DNA of 64,000 bases from Chinchilla lanigera (Eukaryota > Chordata > Mammalia > Rodentia > Chinchillidae). The DNA is taken from positions 3,566,593 to 3,630,592 of the forward strand of contig NW_004955416.1 in assembly GCF_000276665.1 (NCBI RefSeq), given 5' to 3'. Positions 46,701 through 60,526 of this stretch are shown one piece after another; position 1 is the first letter of the stretch; every line of letters starts with the position of its first letter. Made by a program: the position numbers and the translations under genes. The notes under the pieces were generated by a model. The model had not been told where the DNA came from and searched no databases. It saw nothing but the letters and a program-made list of their open reading frames with translations.

Positions 46701-49700
46701 AGAATGCATTATCTAGAGACATTTCCTGCCACCAAAGCATCCCCACTCAGGCTGATGACTGAGGAATCCCAGGAGGCATTCTCTCTGAACGTGGCCTACA
46801 TCAACGGCACATTTCTGAATTGTCAGTCTGAAAGCCCATCAACAGTCATAAAGAGAAGGCTGTGTCCTCATTGGGGGTGTGTTGATGGATCTGATCCAGA
46901 ACATAAGAGGTGATTCCTGGGTTACTCGGATGTTGGACATGTTTGGCTCTGGTGACGGTGCTGCTGATTCTAAATCAAAACCATTTCCCCTGCTTCGTTC
47001 AGTGCATTACATAATATGAGCAGGGCTGTCTACATGCATAATTATCACCGCTCATGAGAAACAGGCTCAAAAGAATTCTCTGACCTTATGCTGATAAATT
47101 GTGCTGGAGCAGCAAGGGGCCCGGAACTGCCAGTCTCAGTTAGAGACTCTTAAAATTAAGTTGGACTGAAGGAAAATCAAGCTTCTGCATGGCACATTTC
47201 TCAATAGACTGATATTCCAATCTACTGAAGACTGCTCCTTGGGACCCTGGTTCAAGCCCTACCTCTGCTCTACAGTCAGCACATCATTCCTAGCACTAAA
47301 CAGTTTGCTTGCGATTTCCAACCTGCCTGGAATTAGCTCCTGCAAGGAGCAGGGAGGGGGAATCAAGAGGGAGGAAGTTAAAAAGAAATGGCTCAAAAAG
47401 TACTCTTTCTAAATCAGAAACATCTGCTAGAGTCATAAATGGTTTTAAGTAAAAATCAGTGACACGGGGGTTCACACAGAAGCAGACAGGAATGAAGCCA
47501 CCCTCACCAAAAGTTTCCAGGTAACTGCAACAAACAGCCTCACCATATATTAGAGCAAACTTTTGAACCTGCCTGGTGGCTGACACTTGGCATTTTGTAT
47601 TTGGCTCCTATTACAAAGGACCATGTAGCACTAAGGACCTCTGTGTATCATTCTGCAGTGCTGGGGCGTGACTTGGCTCCTCACACATGCCTGTCATCGT
47701 CCATTAATCTCACTGAAGACCATTTGTATTATGAATCTTCAGGGAGCTTTTCTAGAAGAAGCGAGGGATGAGAAGGACGGTTCTATACTTGGCTCTGATA
47801 AAATCTTCCCTCTGACCTAGAATCTCCCTAAACACATGAGAAATACAGACTACAAAATGGAATGTTATAAATACAAAAAGAATGCCACCTTCTACCTACC
47901 TGGTCATATGGGTATGTGAATGAGTAGTTTAGAAAGATATTAACAGAGACATTGTAGGAAGACATCACAAGATGTTTCATGCTACTTGTCTTCTGGATAC
48001 TGTCTGCCCAAACCTGACTTGAAAAATCAAATTTAAAAAAAAAAAAAAACATTTTTGTTAAAAAGGTAAAAGTTATCATGAATTCTAAACTAGATTTATA
48101 ACCATCTCAGAAATTCTTTAATGGTATTTTTAATAAACCATATTCCACCACACACAAAATAAACTTTTCCTGATGTATATTTCCATTGAAGTGCAGGGTT
48201 CACTAGGACTGAACTAAGCATGCTGTAGTGATTTATCTAAATGAGCATCCCCAACGAAAAGCCAGACACCTAAAAAACTAGTGGAAAACTACTGGTTTAG
48301 GTGTAAAAATAGACATAACTTCACCACAGTTTTCATTACTCTGCCAAATGTAGAATTACTTGGGAGTAGAGCATAGAGAGAACAGAAAACATCAACCAAA
48401 CTTTTTTAAATTCAACCCTGGGAGTAAGAATAAGGTGAATATTGCTTTGCTATGAAATAGCTCAACAAAAGGGAGGAGGGTAACAGTGAAATAAAGAATT
48501 TCTTTAAAAGCAAACATCAGATTGCAACCACATCAATCATTTCTTGATTTAAAAAAAAATAAATGAATGCTTCTCTCCACAGTTGGAAATTTCATTACTT
48601 CTGTACATTCTCTTCTTTGTTTATAAGCTGACTAAGAACTCCTGGAAGTTTTGCTTTCTTTTGGGAAGAGGGGTCAGATTTTTGATGGCCTTAAATGTAC
48701 TCCAGGGATTCTACCCCAAGACTAAAGTTTAACTTATTTTTCCTTCTCTTCTTAGCTTTTCCTTGTGGTGGAACAATAAATATATCTTTCAAATATACTG
48801 TTACAAAACAGGCTCCCTGCTATGCTATAGTACCCAAAGAGTTACTCACATTATGGGGTCCTAATGAAATACAGACCTTTAAAACTCATGCTTAAATGTC
48901 ATTCTACACAGGACCATTTTATTGTATGAGATGCACTGGCCAAGGAAGCAAATGAATTATTATACTAAATTAAAAAGTCAGGGGGAAAAACAAAGAGAAT
49001 CTTTTGATATATTTTTCAAAAAAATGTACAAATTAACAACTGGCCATTTTCCTTATGCAGAGTTACAGAAGCCGCAAATGATTCATGAAAATGGTGATAG
49101 TTCTCTAGAAGAGAACAGATAAAATTTCTGGATCTAATTCTCTCTGAAAAAGCCCAATAAGAAAAGCATCAGTTGGAAATGACTTTATAACCATGCTTAT
49201 TCCAAGCAACACTTGGAAATGACTCTCCTACAGAGCCCAAAGTGGAAGCAAAGAAAGAAAAATAAGTGAGATAATGAATGATACAGGTGAACATCAGCCA
49301 ACTATCATTTTAGTAATAACAAAACACAGTTGGTAAAATTTGCAAGATCCGAAACTTTTACTTAGAGGCATAATATAAGGAAACCTGGAGAATTTTCCTT
49401 TTATATGACATGACATATATGCTGCATTTTCTAAGAGTATTTATGGTTAATGTTGACCTCCACTGTACTATTCCATCCCATTTTAGCAGTCAACTCAGGA
49501 ATGTATATGGATAAAACATGGGAGCCTATTTTAGATGAAGCAAATGGCAGAAATGACCTGAATTCAATTCTGATTTAGAGGAAACTACAATAAACTATGC
49601 GCTGACCACACTGTATAGTTTGAGTATAGTGGTAACTTGAAAAAGATTAATTACTTTCACTGAGAACGATTTCTGGTTCACTTTGTCATTATTGGATATT

Positions 49701-50930
49701 TGCTATCAGTATGGAAGGGGAAAAGCAAGTGACTTTTCTTCTTTTAGCGGGTCTCGCTCTCAACTGTGACCCTTAGAAAGAGTTTCAAGAACTTCCTCAG
49801 TGATATCTGCTTCCTGGAGTTGTTCTTCTTCATTATCTTAATCTGGACAAAGCGGAGAGTTCTGCTTCATCATAGCTGAGTCTGAGTATTTTCCTAAGAG
49901 ACTTTCCTAAGTCTAAGGAAAACAATTTTTATAAGTTTTAATCATAATGTAGAACTACAACACACAATGTAAGCAGAGTAAAATTTCTGTAGAATTTCTT
50001 ATATACCAATTTCATCATTGCCACCTGTGTCTGTAAAGCCTGTGTCACCTTACCAGCACCTATAACCTCCCACATTTTGGCCACCCTGCCATTTCTAAAG
50101 TGGGTTGGACACTTCTAAAATATATCAAAATTTGGTTGCTTCCACATTTAAGCCATTTTTCCTGTGTTTTTATCCACGTCAATGAATAATACTTGGCAAC
50201 AATACTGAAATTATGAAGGAGAGGGTAGGATAGAAAAAGAGTCTCAGTTGCAATGAAAGACACAGAGGGAGAAGAGGAAGAGAAAGGAGGAGGACAGGGA
50301 CAAGAACAAAGAGGAGGGGGAGGAGCAGAAGCTGGATTTTGCTCTGTAACTGTTTCTAGGATAAATGCATTTTTTCATATCTTTACTATTTATTATGAAA
50401 AATATTTGGTTCAAATTTCCTCTTATTAACAAGTATGCCTGTAATAGTTCTTTTAAAATTTTGGAAATGTTTTGAGGGAAATGCTCTTGTTCCCTTTCCA
50501 CCCCAAAAATGCTAAAATAAGGCAGACATTTATTCTCTTTCCCCTTTCTCTCACACCCTCCTTCCTAAGCTCCCATATTCTCTCCTCCTTTTCCCTCTCT
50601 CCTCATCCACCCACCACCTTTTTACTTAAACTATGTTCCTTAATCTAGTTTTCCTTTTACAAAACACTTTTATCATTAAGATAGTATTTTAATATTTTAC
50701 ATATGGATCAGCCTTTCAAAGAGAATCTGGAACAAGTCTTGCAAATACTTTGAATTCCTCTGCTCATCCTAAAACATATTTATTGTCCCTTAGAAGTAAA
50801 TACAGTTTGTCTTTTCCATTTCTGTATTTTATTTGCAGTTATTTTTCATGTACAATAGACATTTCAAGACAGAAACTAAATTAGTGACTAGTGGGCCATT
50901 TAAACTGTTTTTATGAAACAATAAAATACC
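40771..50930. other. Repeat-poor single-copy block
   Basis: In about 10 kb I recognise no SINE, LINE or LTR, only short simple tracts (A run near 48030, purine-rich patch 50263-50330). Open frames up to 96 codons lack starts, splice sites or motifs. This profile is typical of conserved regulatory deserts or introns of developmental genes, but conservation cannot be judged from one sequence. Confidence 0.5.
50263..50330. repeat. Purine-rich low-complexity tract
   Basis: GGAAGA/GGAGGA-type units run across the interval on the plus strand. Confidence 0.85.
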
Positions 50931-50944
50931 CTGTAAGATTTCTT

Positions 50945-51038
50945 TTTTTTTTTTTTTTTTCCTTTGGTACTGGGACTCAAACTCAGGACCTTGGGTTGCC
51001 AAGCGGGTGCTGTGCCACTGAGCTATATCCCTGGTCCC
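50945..51038 (-). mobile_element. ID SINE, antisense, with TSD
   Basis: T tail, 'ggtactgggactcaaactca', 'ggttgccaagcgggtgctgt', 'gccactgagctatatccctg'. An 11-bp TSD 'taagatttctt' lies at 50934-50944 and 51039-51049. It is the only SINE I recognise in the middle of the repeat-poor block. Confidence 0.95.
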
Positions 51039-51049
51039 TAAGATTTCTT

Positions 51050-54000
51050 CATAATAAACCATTAATCTGCAAAACAAACCCATTGATACCTACAAGGATA
51101 CAACAACCTAAAGGCCTGTTCTTAAGAACCAGGGTGTTTTGCAGAAACAATGGAAAAATTTTAAATTTACAAATAGATATTTCTAAATATATAACTTTAG
51201 ATATAGCAATAATATAATAAAATCTACATATTTCAACTGTTTATCTTTTCTTCTGCACGTTTTTACTTCTGCATCTGCAGGACTGTGTAGGACTCAGGGT
51301 TTGCTTTTCACTATTTTCCTGGCAAAGAACTCACCTGCTCATACTGCTTTGGACACAATAAAACTTATACTTTCAAAATGTATATGGACAAAGCCAGCAC
51401 TATGTTCTCTAAATATCAACACTTTTTGAAGGAAATTAGCTTCTGGATTTTGTTTTGTTTTGTTTTGCTCTTAAACTCCCTTGTATTTATATCATACTCT
51501 TCCCTGGATGTTACAAAATGATTTACAGAGGTTGACTGATTCATGCTTACAAAGAAATTGGTGGAAGACGCAATATTTTGGTTCCAGTGTTAGAAATAAA
51601 GCTACAGAGAGGTCATCAGTGGCATGACATCAGCAAAATGGCAGAAACAAGACTCTGGGGATTGCAGCATAGTTTGGTTTCATCCACTCAGTCACCAAGG
51701 AGTGGACATTACAGAAAACAGACCAGGAGTCAGAACACAAGGTTCAATGCTAACTTGCTTTCCACAGTGGACCTCACTTTCCTGTTGGTAAAAATTTTAC
51801 GTGCTGGATTCTAGAGCTTGGAAAAGCTATAAACTCAAAGCTGATCATTGTGTCTATTCATCTAAGCATGTTCTGTATTTATTCATACACACATTTACTT
51901 GATTGAGTTATAATGATATTTTATCCTTCATTTTTATGTTAAAAACAAAAGCCGCTTGGCCATATTACGAATAGGTAAAAACACATCACGTCACTTTTTG
52001 CCAGACAAAAATAAGGCAAAGAGACAAATATCTGCACTTCTTAATAGACTTAGTTGCTTCTACATCGATTTCTGCTCCCTCTCTCCTCCTCTCATGTGCA
52101 AACATAAGAAATATTGATTTCCTACCAACAGTGATGTCATAAGCAAAATTAATCAAGTACTTTTAGATACACAGAATTTTGTGATTTTGCGATTATGATA
52201 GGTATGTTGTTCCATACCTAAAATTCTGAGCATTTACCATTTGAATACATCTTTTCATACATTCATTACTAATGAAAGAGTAAAGTAAAATTTAAGATTT
52301 TTCCACAACAAAAATTGTTGAGTCTACCTTTTACTACTTTTAGGTTTTTTAATTAAATGCCTTGCATGTCTAGGAGTATCTGTGGTTACACCACCTGTAC
52401 AATCACATTTTCTATCACTCCGCTCTGTTTGCAGTGAGGGAACTTATGCCTACCAGTAACGCTGACAGCCCACAATCCCTGCTCTGCTGTTCAATGCTGA
52501 TTCCTCCCCTGTCATTGCCACTCCACAGCACTACCACTGAAACATGGAAGGAGTTAGTGATGGAAATGACATAAGATGTTTCACCTTACTACAATACTGG
52601 CAACCTGGAGGAATTTTATCCTTCCTGAGGCCATACTGAAAATGATGAAAATATTCTGTGTTTGGTACAGATGTCAACTGTCTCCAAAGGCACAGCATTA
52701 ATTCAATTCTGTCCTCCACATATCGACACAAACTGTTTTTGTTAGCATGAACTAATTTGTTATATGCTCAAGAATGTTTTGGGAGCAATTTAAATGAGGG
52801 ATAAAACTAATCAGAGTGAAGTATCACATGGAGTTGCTTTTAGCCACAATATAGTAATGAGGCCAGAAGCACTAGACAGTGCTTTGAGGTTTGCTTTAAC
52901 TATTGTTTAGGGTTTTTTTTTCCTTGTTTCTCCCCCAACACCCTTACATTATACCAAAATGAGATCACAATCTTGGTCAACTTATGACTTAAGGAAAATA
53001 CTAAGAGAATCTAAAAATAGTGAAAAACAAATGACTGTCACTGATAGCCAGGATAAAATAATTCAACCCTGTTTTTTAGAGGATGGGATTATTTAACATA
53101 TCCCAAATTAACCTCAACAGGAAAACTGTCTTTTCTGAGTAAATCAGGAAAACAGAACAAAATTTATGAACAGCAAGAACATGTAGTCATTCAAGACAAT
53201 GGATTTTCTTTTTTGAGTTTTCTTAAATCTCTCCTTGAATCAATTAATGAGAGCAGGTAGAACAAAGCCCAAGGGGATTCCATTTTCTAGAGCAGATGTC
53301 TTTTTCCTGCCACTGGGGTCAGTGTAAGGAGGATAAACAGCAGTGAGCAAATACTCCTTTTCAGAAAGATATTATACATTGCAATTTAATACTGAAAGAT
53401 GATTTGTCAAATGGAAATATTCTAGTAATTTTTCTTTCTAGAATGATATAACTTTGACAAATGAAGATTGTTAAATACAGGAAGTCACTTAATTCACAAT
53501 GAATTCATCTCCATCATTACTGATAATGGTAATCACTCACAAGACATATCCTGATGTCCTTTGCATATTCATTCATTAACCAAGGGGACAAATCATCACT
53601 TAAACTTGTGGATTACCCATGAATATCAGGATATATAGCACTGCAAACTATCTAGCTGTGTCTCATATTTTATTTTAAGGGTAGGACAGTGGTTGAGATT
53701 TTTATATAATTTGGGGGGCAAAGCTTAATCATTATAACTTCTAATCATGTTATTCTAAAATGGTTCAGACTGAATTTGTCACAATGTGTCAAGCAAAAAA
53801 GAAGCAAATTTGGTATTTGGAAATTAACAATTCTAAAAATCTATGGTATACAGTTCTTAAAGCAATGATTCACCCTCTGACAAAGTATATAAATGGATTT
53901 ATCTATTATGTTAACAGTCAACACCTTCCCACTGATGTGTATTTCTCCTCAAATATCCTAAATTTCTTTTTCCATTATGTTTGACAACCATTATTCTCCA

Positions 54001-55184
54001 GTCCTAAACTAGAAAAAACAAGGTACACATCATTAAAAATCTTGCCATGAGTCATTTGGCAATTATCTGAGAATAATTATCTGCAGAATATTGATTCACA
54101 AATAATATAGCCATCCAACCTACCTTCTTTGTGCAAAAGCTTAGTGTGAAATGGGAACCAAAGAAATAAAATAAACGTCTGTCTCCAATATTCAGAACAT
54201 CTGCATGAGTAAAAATTATTCAAAAAGATACCATGAATTTTTAAAATGAAATGCAGCATGTAAAAATTAAGCACCTGGTCTTTTCCTTTATATTTCATTA
54301 AAAAAAATCTAAATAGACTATCACCAGCTGTACATTTTACTGCATTTTATATTATGGCAGGCAGTCAAAGCAATACTGCATCCTGTCTCATCTGAGTTCC
54401 ACATAAAAATTAATAAAAAGATAGAAAAGAAAAAGATGGAATAAGCTTTTTGTCAGATGCAACAAGAAATTAAAGATGCCATGCAAACAGATTAGAATAT
54501 AAAAATGATCCAAAAAATTTTGATTCCAAATAGAATTCCTGAGGTAATGGAAAAGAGAAAAAAATTTTTTTTTGGTTTCTCATTAAATCAGACTTCTTTA
54601 AAAAGCATAGAAATTTGGATAAGAAATTTCACTGTCTTTGGAGAAGGGTGCACTTAAATTATAAGTGAAAACTGAGGAAATAAGTGAAATCTTCTTATTG
54701 GTTATTTTTTATTAGATAACCTGACAATTCCTAAGCCAACCAAAAAGAACATATATGTTACAGCCAGGAATTGACACTTTCTATACTTGACAGTTGGTTG
54801 GCACATTCTATAGCATCAATACCGATCAAGTTTCCATAATCTTAAGAGAAACAAGAAATAACTGGGAAAAAATTGTACAACAAGCATTAATCATTAAGTC
54901 TCAAATTGGCAGATAAGCTTAGATTGCGACTGACATTTCTGATTGTTTTATGTAAACTGATTATTCAGATGGATTTGAAAAGGTTGCCTTTTTAACTTAA
55001 AAACATTCATTAACTCTATTATGACATTCCTTTACTGTTATTCATTGATGTAATGCTTACTTTTTAAGTGTTTCCTTTCAGTTTCTGTTTGATCAAAATT
55101 TTCTGTATAGATGTGGTGTGAATATTAGAATCTTCTTTAAGACTCTTTCTGATTATATCGTCTTATTTAAAGATATAAGGAAAG
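51050..55184. other. Repeat-poor single-copy block, continued
   Basis: No gene or clear interspersed repeat is seen. A TTTTG run lies at 51450-51468. Vaguely MIR-like text near 51500-51640 is too decayed to call. Confidence 0.45.
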
Positions 55185-55400
55185 CCCATAGCCTAGAATC
55201 AGATAACCCGAGTTTAAATACAGTTTTGCCAACCATGTCTCAAAATATTTGAATATTCTCAAATTGATAGAGAACACCACCTGAGTGCTGAATACTGTTG
55301 TAAGTATTGAGAATGAAAACCGGGCCAACGAAACAAGGCTCACCCTCTACCTTCATCTGTAAAATGAGAGCTAGCATTGAGAGTAACGTCTCAATAGAGG
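55185..55400 (+). repeat. MIR SINE, sense, possibly interrupted by L2-like text
   Basis: 'gcctagaatcagataacccg' and 'agtttaaatacagttttgcc' match the MIR start region. 'taccttcatctgtaaaatga' matches its middle. Between them, 'gagtgctgaatactgttgta' and 'agtattgagaatgaaaac' read like L2, suggesting nesting of very old elements. Confidence 0.5.
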
Positions 55401-57505
55401 TTAATCCCTCTTCTCTTCATCTCTTGTGAATGGGACGTTGCAAGCTCATGCAGAACTAACTAACACCACACAGATAAGATCATTCGAGTGACTGACAACA
55501 TACATCTGTTGTTTGCATTTCGGAAAACATTCATTGCCCCTAACTACTTTTTCTACAGTCATAGTTTTATAGAATAAACCTGGTGAGGGAAAAAAATCTT
55601 TATACTTTCCTCTTTTGAGGAAAAAAAAAAATGTCTTTCTAATATAGATGTATAATGTTCTTGACTGATAATGCTAAATTGTTATGGTGAATTTAACCAC
55701 TGCTTTAACTACAAAAATATTTACACCATTTTTAATCAAAGATATTCCAACGTGACTTTACCTCATATACCCACATTTTAAAAATTCAGGTTGTTTTTCT
55801 ACTAAACAAATCAATCATTAAAATCATTGAGACAATAAATTATTAGCTAGAGGAAGTCTGTTTTTTTAAAGAAATCCTATAAAGCACCCCCAAAAAACAA
55901 GATAAAGGTTGAAGTATACTATGCTTCATAGCATAGTATTTTTTTTTCTTAAGACTTTTTTTTCCTTTTTTTTTCCTTGTTAAGATGACTGTCTATACTA
56001 CATTTTATTTTATGAAAAAGAATTTAAAAACCTAAAATATTTTCCTTTTAAACCATAATCTACTAAAAAATAAGGATATAAGATTATTTTTTCAATATTT
56101 GTCTATAATCTATACCAAATTTTTAAAGACAAGTAAAATCATCATGTTAATATTATAGAATTTGACAAGAAAATTAAAGAATATGACTTACCATTGTTTT
56201 TTATGGTAATGGAATCACTAGTATTATTGCTAGGAAAATTACAATAATTGGGAACATTTTCATATTTCTACTTACCAGAGGAAAGAAGATTAAAGATGTG
56301 ATAACTTTATTTAATATCACATATTTCAATTTAACATATGGCTACATAAATATGAATAAAATTAGGTAAGTTTTGTTTTAAATATCATTAAATTAGAATT
56401 TTCTTGTGTGTTCCACATGTGAAATCTGCTATTATTTGATCTCTATATGTGAGATCAATCTTTTGCTTTCCATTTTTGTTGTTCTTGTTATTGCTTTTTC
56501 CAACTTTTCGTATGTTCTGTTTGAAGAAATGCCTTTAAATATTTGGGCCTTTAAGAATAGCCTTAGATTCAATGAGAAAAGAATTTAAATGTTCCTCTTT
56601 AACGGATACTACAATTTCTCAATACCCCCTAAAGAAAGGTAAGATGTTTTCATGGGAAAAAAAAAAAGCTATTTTAGTGACCTTTTGTCCCTCCCTAAGA
56701 GGAAGAAGTCTGACAAGTAGATATATGGCGAGTTTGTTATTGTAAATTCCAGATCTTGTGATTATCTCTGACTCAACTTCTGGGGTTTTATCTGGAATTC
56801 CTGTGAAGGGTCAACAAGTGTATTACCCACTGTTTTCACCTTCTTCTGACCCTAATTTTAAAACTGTATCTCATAAGATTCCCAAAGTAGATTACGGTGC
56901 TGTGTTTCAGTAGATGGACAAAGGAAAACGCTGCATCTTATAAGATATCATTAGCTCCATCAACAAAAATTTATAACTTTTTATATATTTTTATAATTTT
57001 GTAATTTTTATCTTGAATTGTAAAATTTAAGAAAAAATTCTGGTAACATTTTTACTTCAATAATTTTTCAGGGTCAAATGTTCTAGTATACTCTTTCTTC
57101 CTGAGTAAAAGTTGTTTTTCTAGTATTGCTGTAATTAAATAATCCCAGGAATTGTTAGATACACGTATTTACATGAATATATCTCAAAAGATAAAAGCAT
57201 AGTGAAGATTCATGCTGCAGTTTCAGGAAAACAAGAAATCCTTATATAAACACAATTTGACACTGTATCTGATCTCTATATTTTATAAAAGTGAAATGAG
57301 AAATTTCTGAATAAATTTCTGAACAAATTCAATAGCCTCAAGCCTCCAATTACTGCTGCCGTGTCCTTGAGCACTGGATGAGAACAACAGAACCCTTACT
57401 GTTACAGGATGGTGGAAACTGGTTTACTAAAGAAGAACACTCATCAAATGAATAACAAATGGTGAGGAAAATACAAAAAAGAAAAGAAAATTAAAGATGG
57501 AAAAA
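55401..57505. other. AT-rich single-copy DNA
   Basis: No gene, RNA or repeat is recognised apart from A/T homopolymer runs near 55620, 55940 and 56655. Confidence 0.45.
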
Positions 57506-57509
57506 GGCA

Positions 57510-57800
57510 CTTCAGTGTAATGCTTAAAGATTGTGATTTCAGTGTATCTGAGCTCCAGACCACTTACTAAAGAAGTGGGCATATAACCTCTCTACACTCA
57601 TTTTTCCATCAATAAAAAGAGAACACAAGCCTGGGATATAGCTAAGTGGCACAAGCACCCGCCTGGCAAGCACAAGGTCCTGAGTTTGATTCCTGGTTCT
57701 CAAAACAAAAAAGTCAAAAAGAGAACACAGTTGTGCCTATCTCATAGATTCAATGTAAATATCTGCTATAATACTTGGCATATAGAAAAGATTGTTGCTG
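57510..57800 (+). repeat. MIR SINE, sense, split by an ID insertion
   Basis: 'gtgatttcagtgtatctgag', 'ggcatataacctctctacac', 'tcatttttccatcaataaaa' precede the ID. 'ttgtgcctatctcatagatt' and 'ataatacttggcatatagaa' follow it. The two parts join into one colinear MIR when the ID and one TSD copy are ignored. Confidence 0.75.
57628..57715 (+). mobile_element. ID SINE nested in MIR
   Basis: 'agcctgggatatagctaagt', 'cccgcctggcaagcacaagg', 'gagtttgattcctggttc' and an A-rich tail. A 14-bp TSD 'aaaaagagaacaca' lies at 57614-57627 and 57716-57729. Confidence 0.95.
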
Positions 57801-58740
57801 TGGAAATGCCTAGTATAAAATTAACACTTTTAACAACTGTATGATAAAATTATACTAATTGGATGATTACAGTAAAACTTTCTAAATAATGTGTAAAAAA
57901 TGTGATTGCAGCCTAAAATATAAATCTTAGTTTCACACGTAGCTATGAGATAAAATTAAATTCTTACTATTATAAAAGGAAAAGAATTTCAATAAAGAAC
58001 AAATGCATGAATTCAGTTTATTGTCTGAAACAGAATAATACATGGAAATCAAAAGCTATGGGTGCCGCTGTCTTTTATGTCATACTTTATGCCTTTGATA
58101 TTGTTGAGAACTTACATCAAACCAAAAGCTGAGAACATTCAAAGTTAAAAGCACTAAAAAAAATGCGCCTGAGTAATGATTACATCAGATGAAAAAATCT
58201 AGCATAGTCATGTTTTCACGAACAATTTTTCACTATTTCTCTTTAATTTGACAAAAAATTTCTGCCATGTTAGCATGTTTTGGGAAACATATAGAATCTT
58301 TGCAATTGTTTAAAGGTATGGAAGACTCAGGAGTAAAAATATGAGTGTAATTTCATGATTATCACATACTATGAAAGAGTTTTTTATCAAGTTCTGATGG
58401 CAAATTTCAGGATTCAAGTAAATACCCCATCATAATTTTAATTGTATCTTCATACACACCTTTAGTTATTTTGGTTAAAATGACTGCTAAAGCCTTCACA
58501 GTTTCAACCAGTGTGGTCAAACAGGATATGCATTTGGAAAGAATCACGGAGAACAAGTGGATACCCACATTAAACTGGCTAGTATGTCACTTGGTCCATC
58601 CTGCTTGGTCTAAAAGTAAGTACCGTTGACCCACTTTTGTGATCTCTTTGACACTGCTGTCTATTTCTTATCTAAATATTAATGTATTTTTGCTTTGTTA
58701 TGGACTTTGTGAGTAACACGGTGTAATCGATAACCATGAT
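57801..58740. other. AT-rich single-copy DNA
   Basis: No gene or repeat is recognised on either strand before the CpG-rich island. Confidence 0.45.
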
Positions 58741-58744
58741 TCTC

Positions 58745-59140
58745 AATTTGACCGGATTACAAAATGCCTAGCGGATTAGTAAAGCACAGTTGTGCGCATG
58801 TCTGTGATGCGCTTCCAGAGATGACGGGCACAGCGGCCGGCAAACTGACGGGGAAGACCCACCGTGATTGTAGTGGCAACATCCAGTAGGCGTGTAGCTG
58901 GCATGCAGTGAAAGGGAAGGTAGTCAGGGTGCATTTGCAAAGCTCCGCTCACCTTTAGCAAGTGAATCTTTTCTGCTACCCTCCGCTGTGGACAGTGAAC
59001 TCGTTTCTTTCTGCGCAAACTCACACCAGTAGTTCGCCAGGGATCTTCCGAGCCTTCGGTTCAGACCGGCCCTACACCCTTAATTCCTTTTGTTCCACGC
59101 CTTCCGGCTTCCAGTGATGAGCGCCTACTGCCTCCCTTGT
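58745..59140. promoter_or_regulatory. Orphan CpG-rich island
   Basis: By hand count there are roughly two dozen CpG dinucleotides in about 400 bp, against almost none in the surrounding kilobases. GC is near 50% here. Examples are 'gtgcgcatg', 'cagcggccggc', 'ttccgagccttcggttc' and 'gaccggcc'. On the minus strand a donor-like 'aaag/gtgagcgg' falls at 58953/58952. A CpG-rich putative first exon would lie to its right. A minus-strand 82-codon frame (58776-59024) crosses that donor and starts at GTG; I do not recognise its product. Explanations are an unmethylated promoter, or a recent insertion that has not yet lost its CpGs. No TSD, A tail or transposon end was found. Confidence 0.45.
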
Positions 59141-59199
59141 TTGGCCAACATGCAGAGGACTGTTTTGGCTCTGAGCCTATAAGCTTGTATGATAAATTC

Positions 59200-59240
59200 C
59201 TCTATCTATTATCTATCTGCCTATCTAACCATGCATCTAT
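59200..59240. repeat. (CTAT)n-like tetranucleotide tract
   Basis: 'ctctatctattatctatctg' is followed by 'cctatctaacc', an imperfect CTAT run just right of the CpG-rich island. Confidence 0.85.
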
Positions 59241-60526
59241 TCTGTATTTTTTCATGATTTTTTTCATATAGAGAACCCAAGCCTGACTTGGGACCTCAAA
59301 CTTATTGTAGGAAAGGTTCATTTTTTTTTTTCTTTAGGGATTCTCACAGGAAACTTTCTATCCACATAAAATTAAAGTATCCACACAAACTCCTCCTGTA
59401 AAATAGCTGATTGTTCACATTATTTTTCTTTACTTACTTTTGGACATTGCTGTTACTCATGCACTAAACATATCACCTGTACTAGAACATTAGCTATGAA
59501 CTTCCGATTTTTGTACAGTCAGTACTTTATCTCCTTTCTCTCTGCATTTCACCTGGCCTGTCGTAACTGAGTTTAGGCCAGTGCCTTTCAAATTATATTA
59601 AGGGCCAGAGTTTTCATTTTTGTCAATTTCAAACCTTACATAGATAACAAATTTTGTAAAATATATTTAAAATGCTAATCTATGCCAAATTTGATAATAG
59701 TTTCTAAACATATACAGTTTTTCAGTAGCACTGTTCAAACCATAAGATAGTCAATAAAGATGACATTTCTTTCTCTATTCTTAAAAAAATTATTTTAGAC
59801 AACTATACTATTTTCTAAACTGATCCTAGAAATTACTTCTTTCCTGAAAATATTGTACCACTGACATTTTGTTTCACTGAAGAAATTAAAGAGTTATAGT
59901 ACCATGACTGCTGACATAAGTGCAAAACTTCAGTTGAAAAATTAATCTGTGAAACATGTTATCTGACAGTTAATATTGAACCTGTACTACTAAAGGTTAA
60001 AGATTTTTGAAGTTGTTGCTGATAATGGAAAAAAACAAAACAGAGTTCAGGAGTTATAGCTTTTAAATATATGATATAAAAATAAATTTCTGACTTGAAA
60101 AATATTTTCTAAATCATTCCATTCTGTTAACAATGTATAGATATAAATATTTTAAAACTTTCAATATATTTTACACATGAATGATCTGGCTATTTTGAAT
60201 TTAAGCAATACCATTTAATGTAGAAATGAAAATTGGCAGTGATAAATGCCTTATCCACTGAAATTTACATAGGCTAATATGGATGCAACTCAAGCAAAAT
60301 TTTTCTGCCAGATTTTAAATTTAACCTAATGTTCAGAAATTACCAGTAAACTTGACTGAAAAGAAATTACCTGCTTAGGATGTGCTTCACCATCATCTCT
60401 CTCATAAATTTAATCAATTAGAAACTTTTCATTATATTGGAGTAATGAATACATTTCTACCAAAATATTTACATGTGTTTATTTGTGTTACATCTCCAAG
60501 ACCATTTAAAATTATTGGAAAGATTT
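59241..60526. other. AT-rich single-copy DNA
   Basis: No gene or clear repeat is recognised. Text near 59578 ('cagtgcctttcaaattat') is faintly hAT-like but too short to call. Confidence 0.4.
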
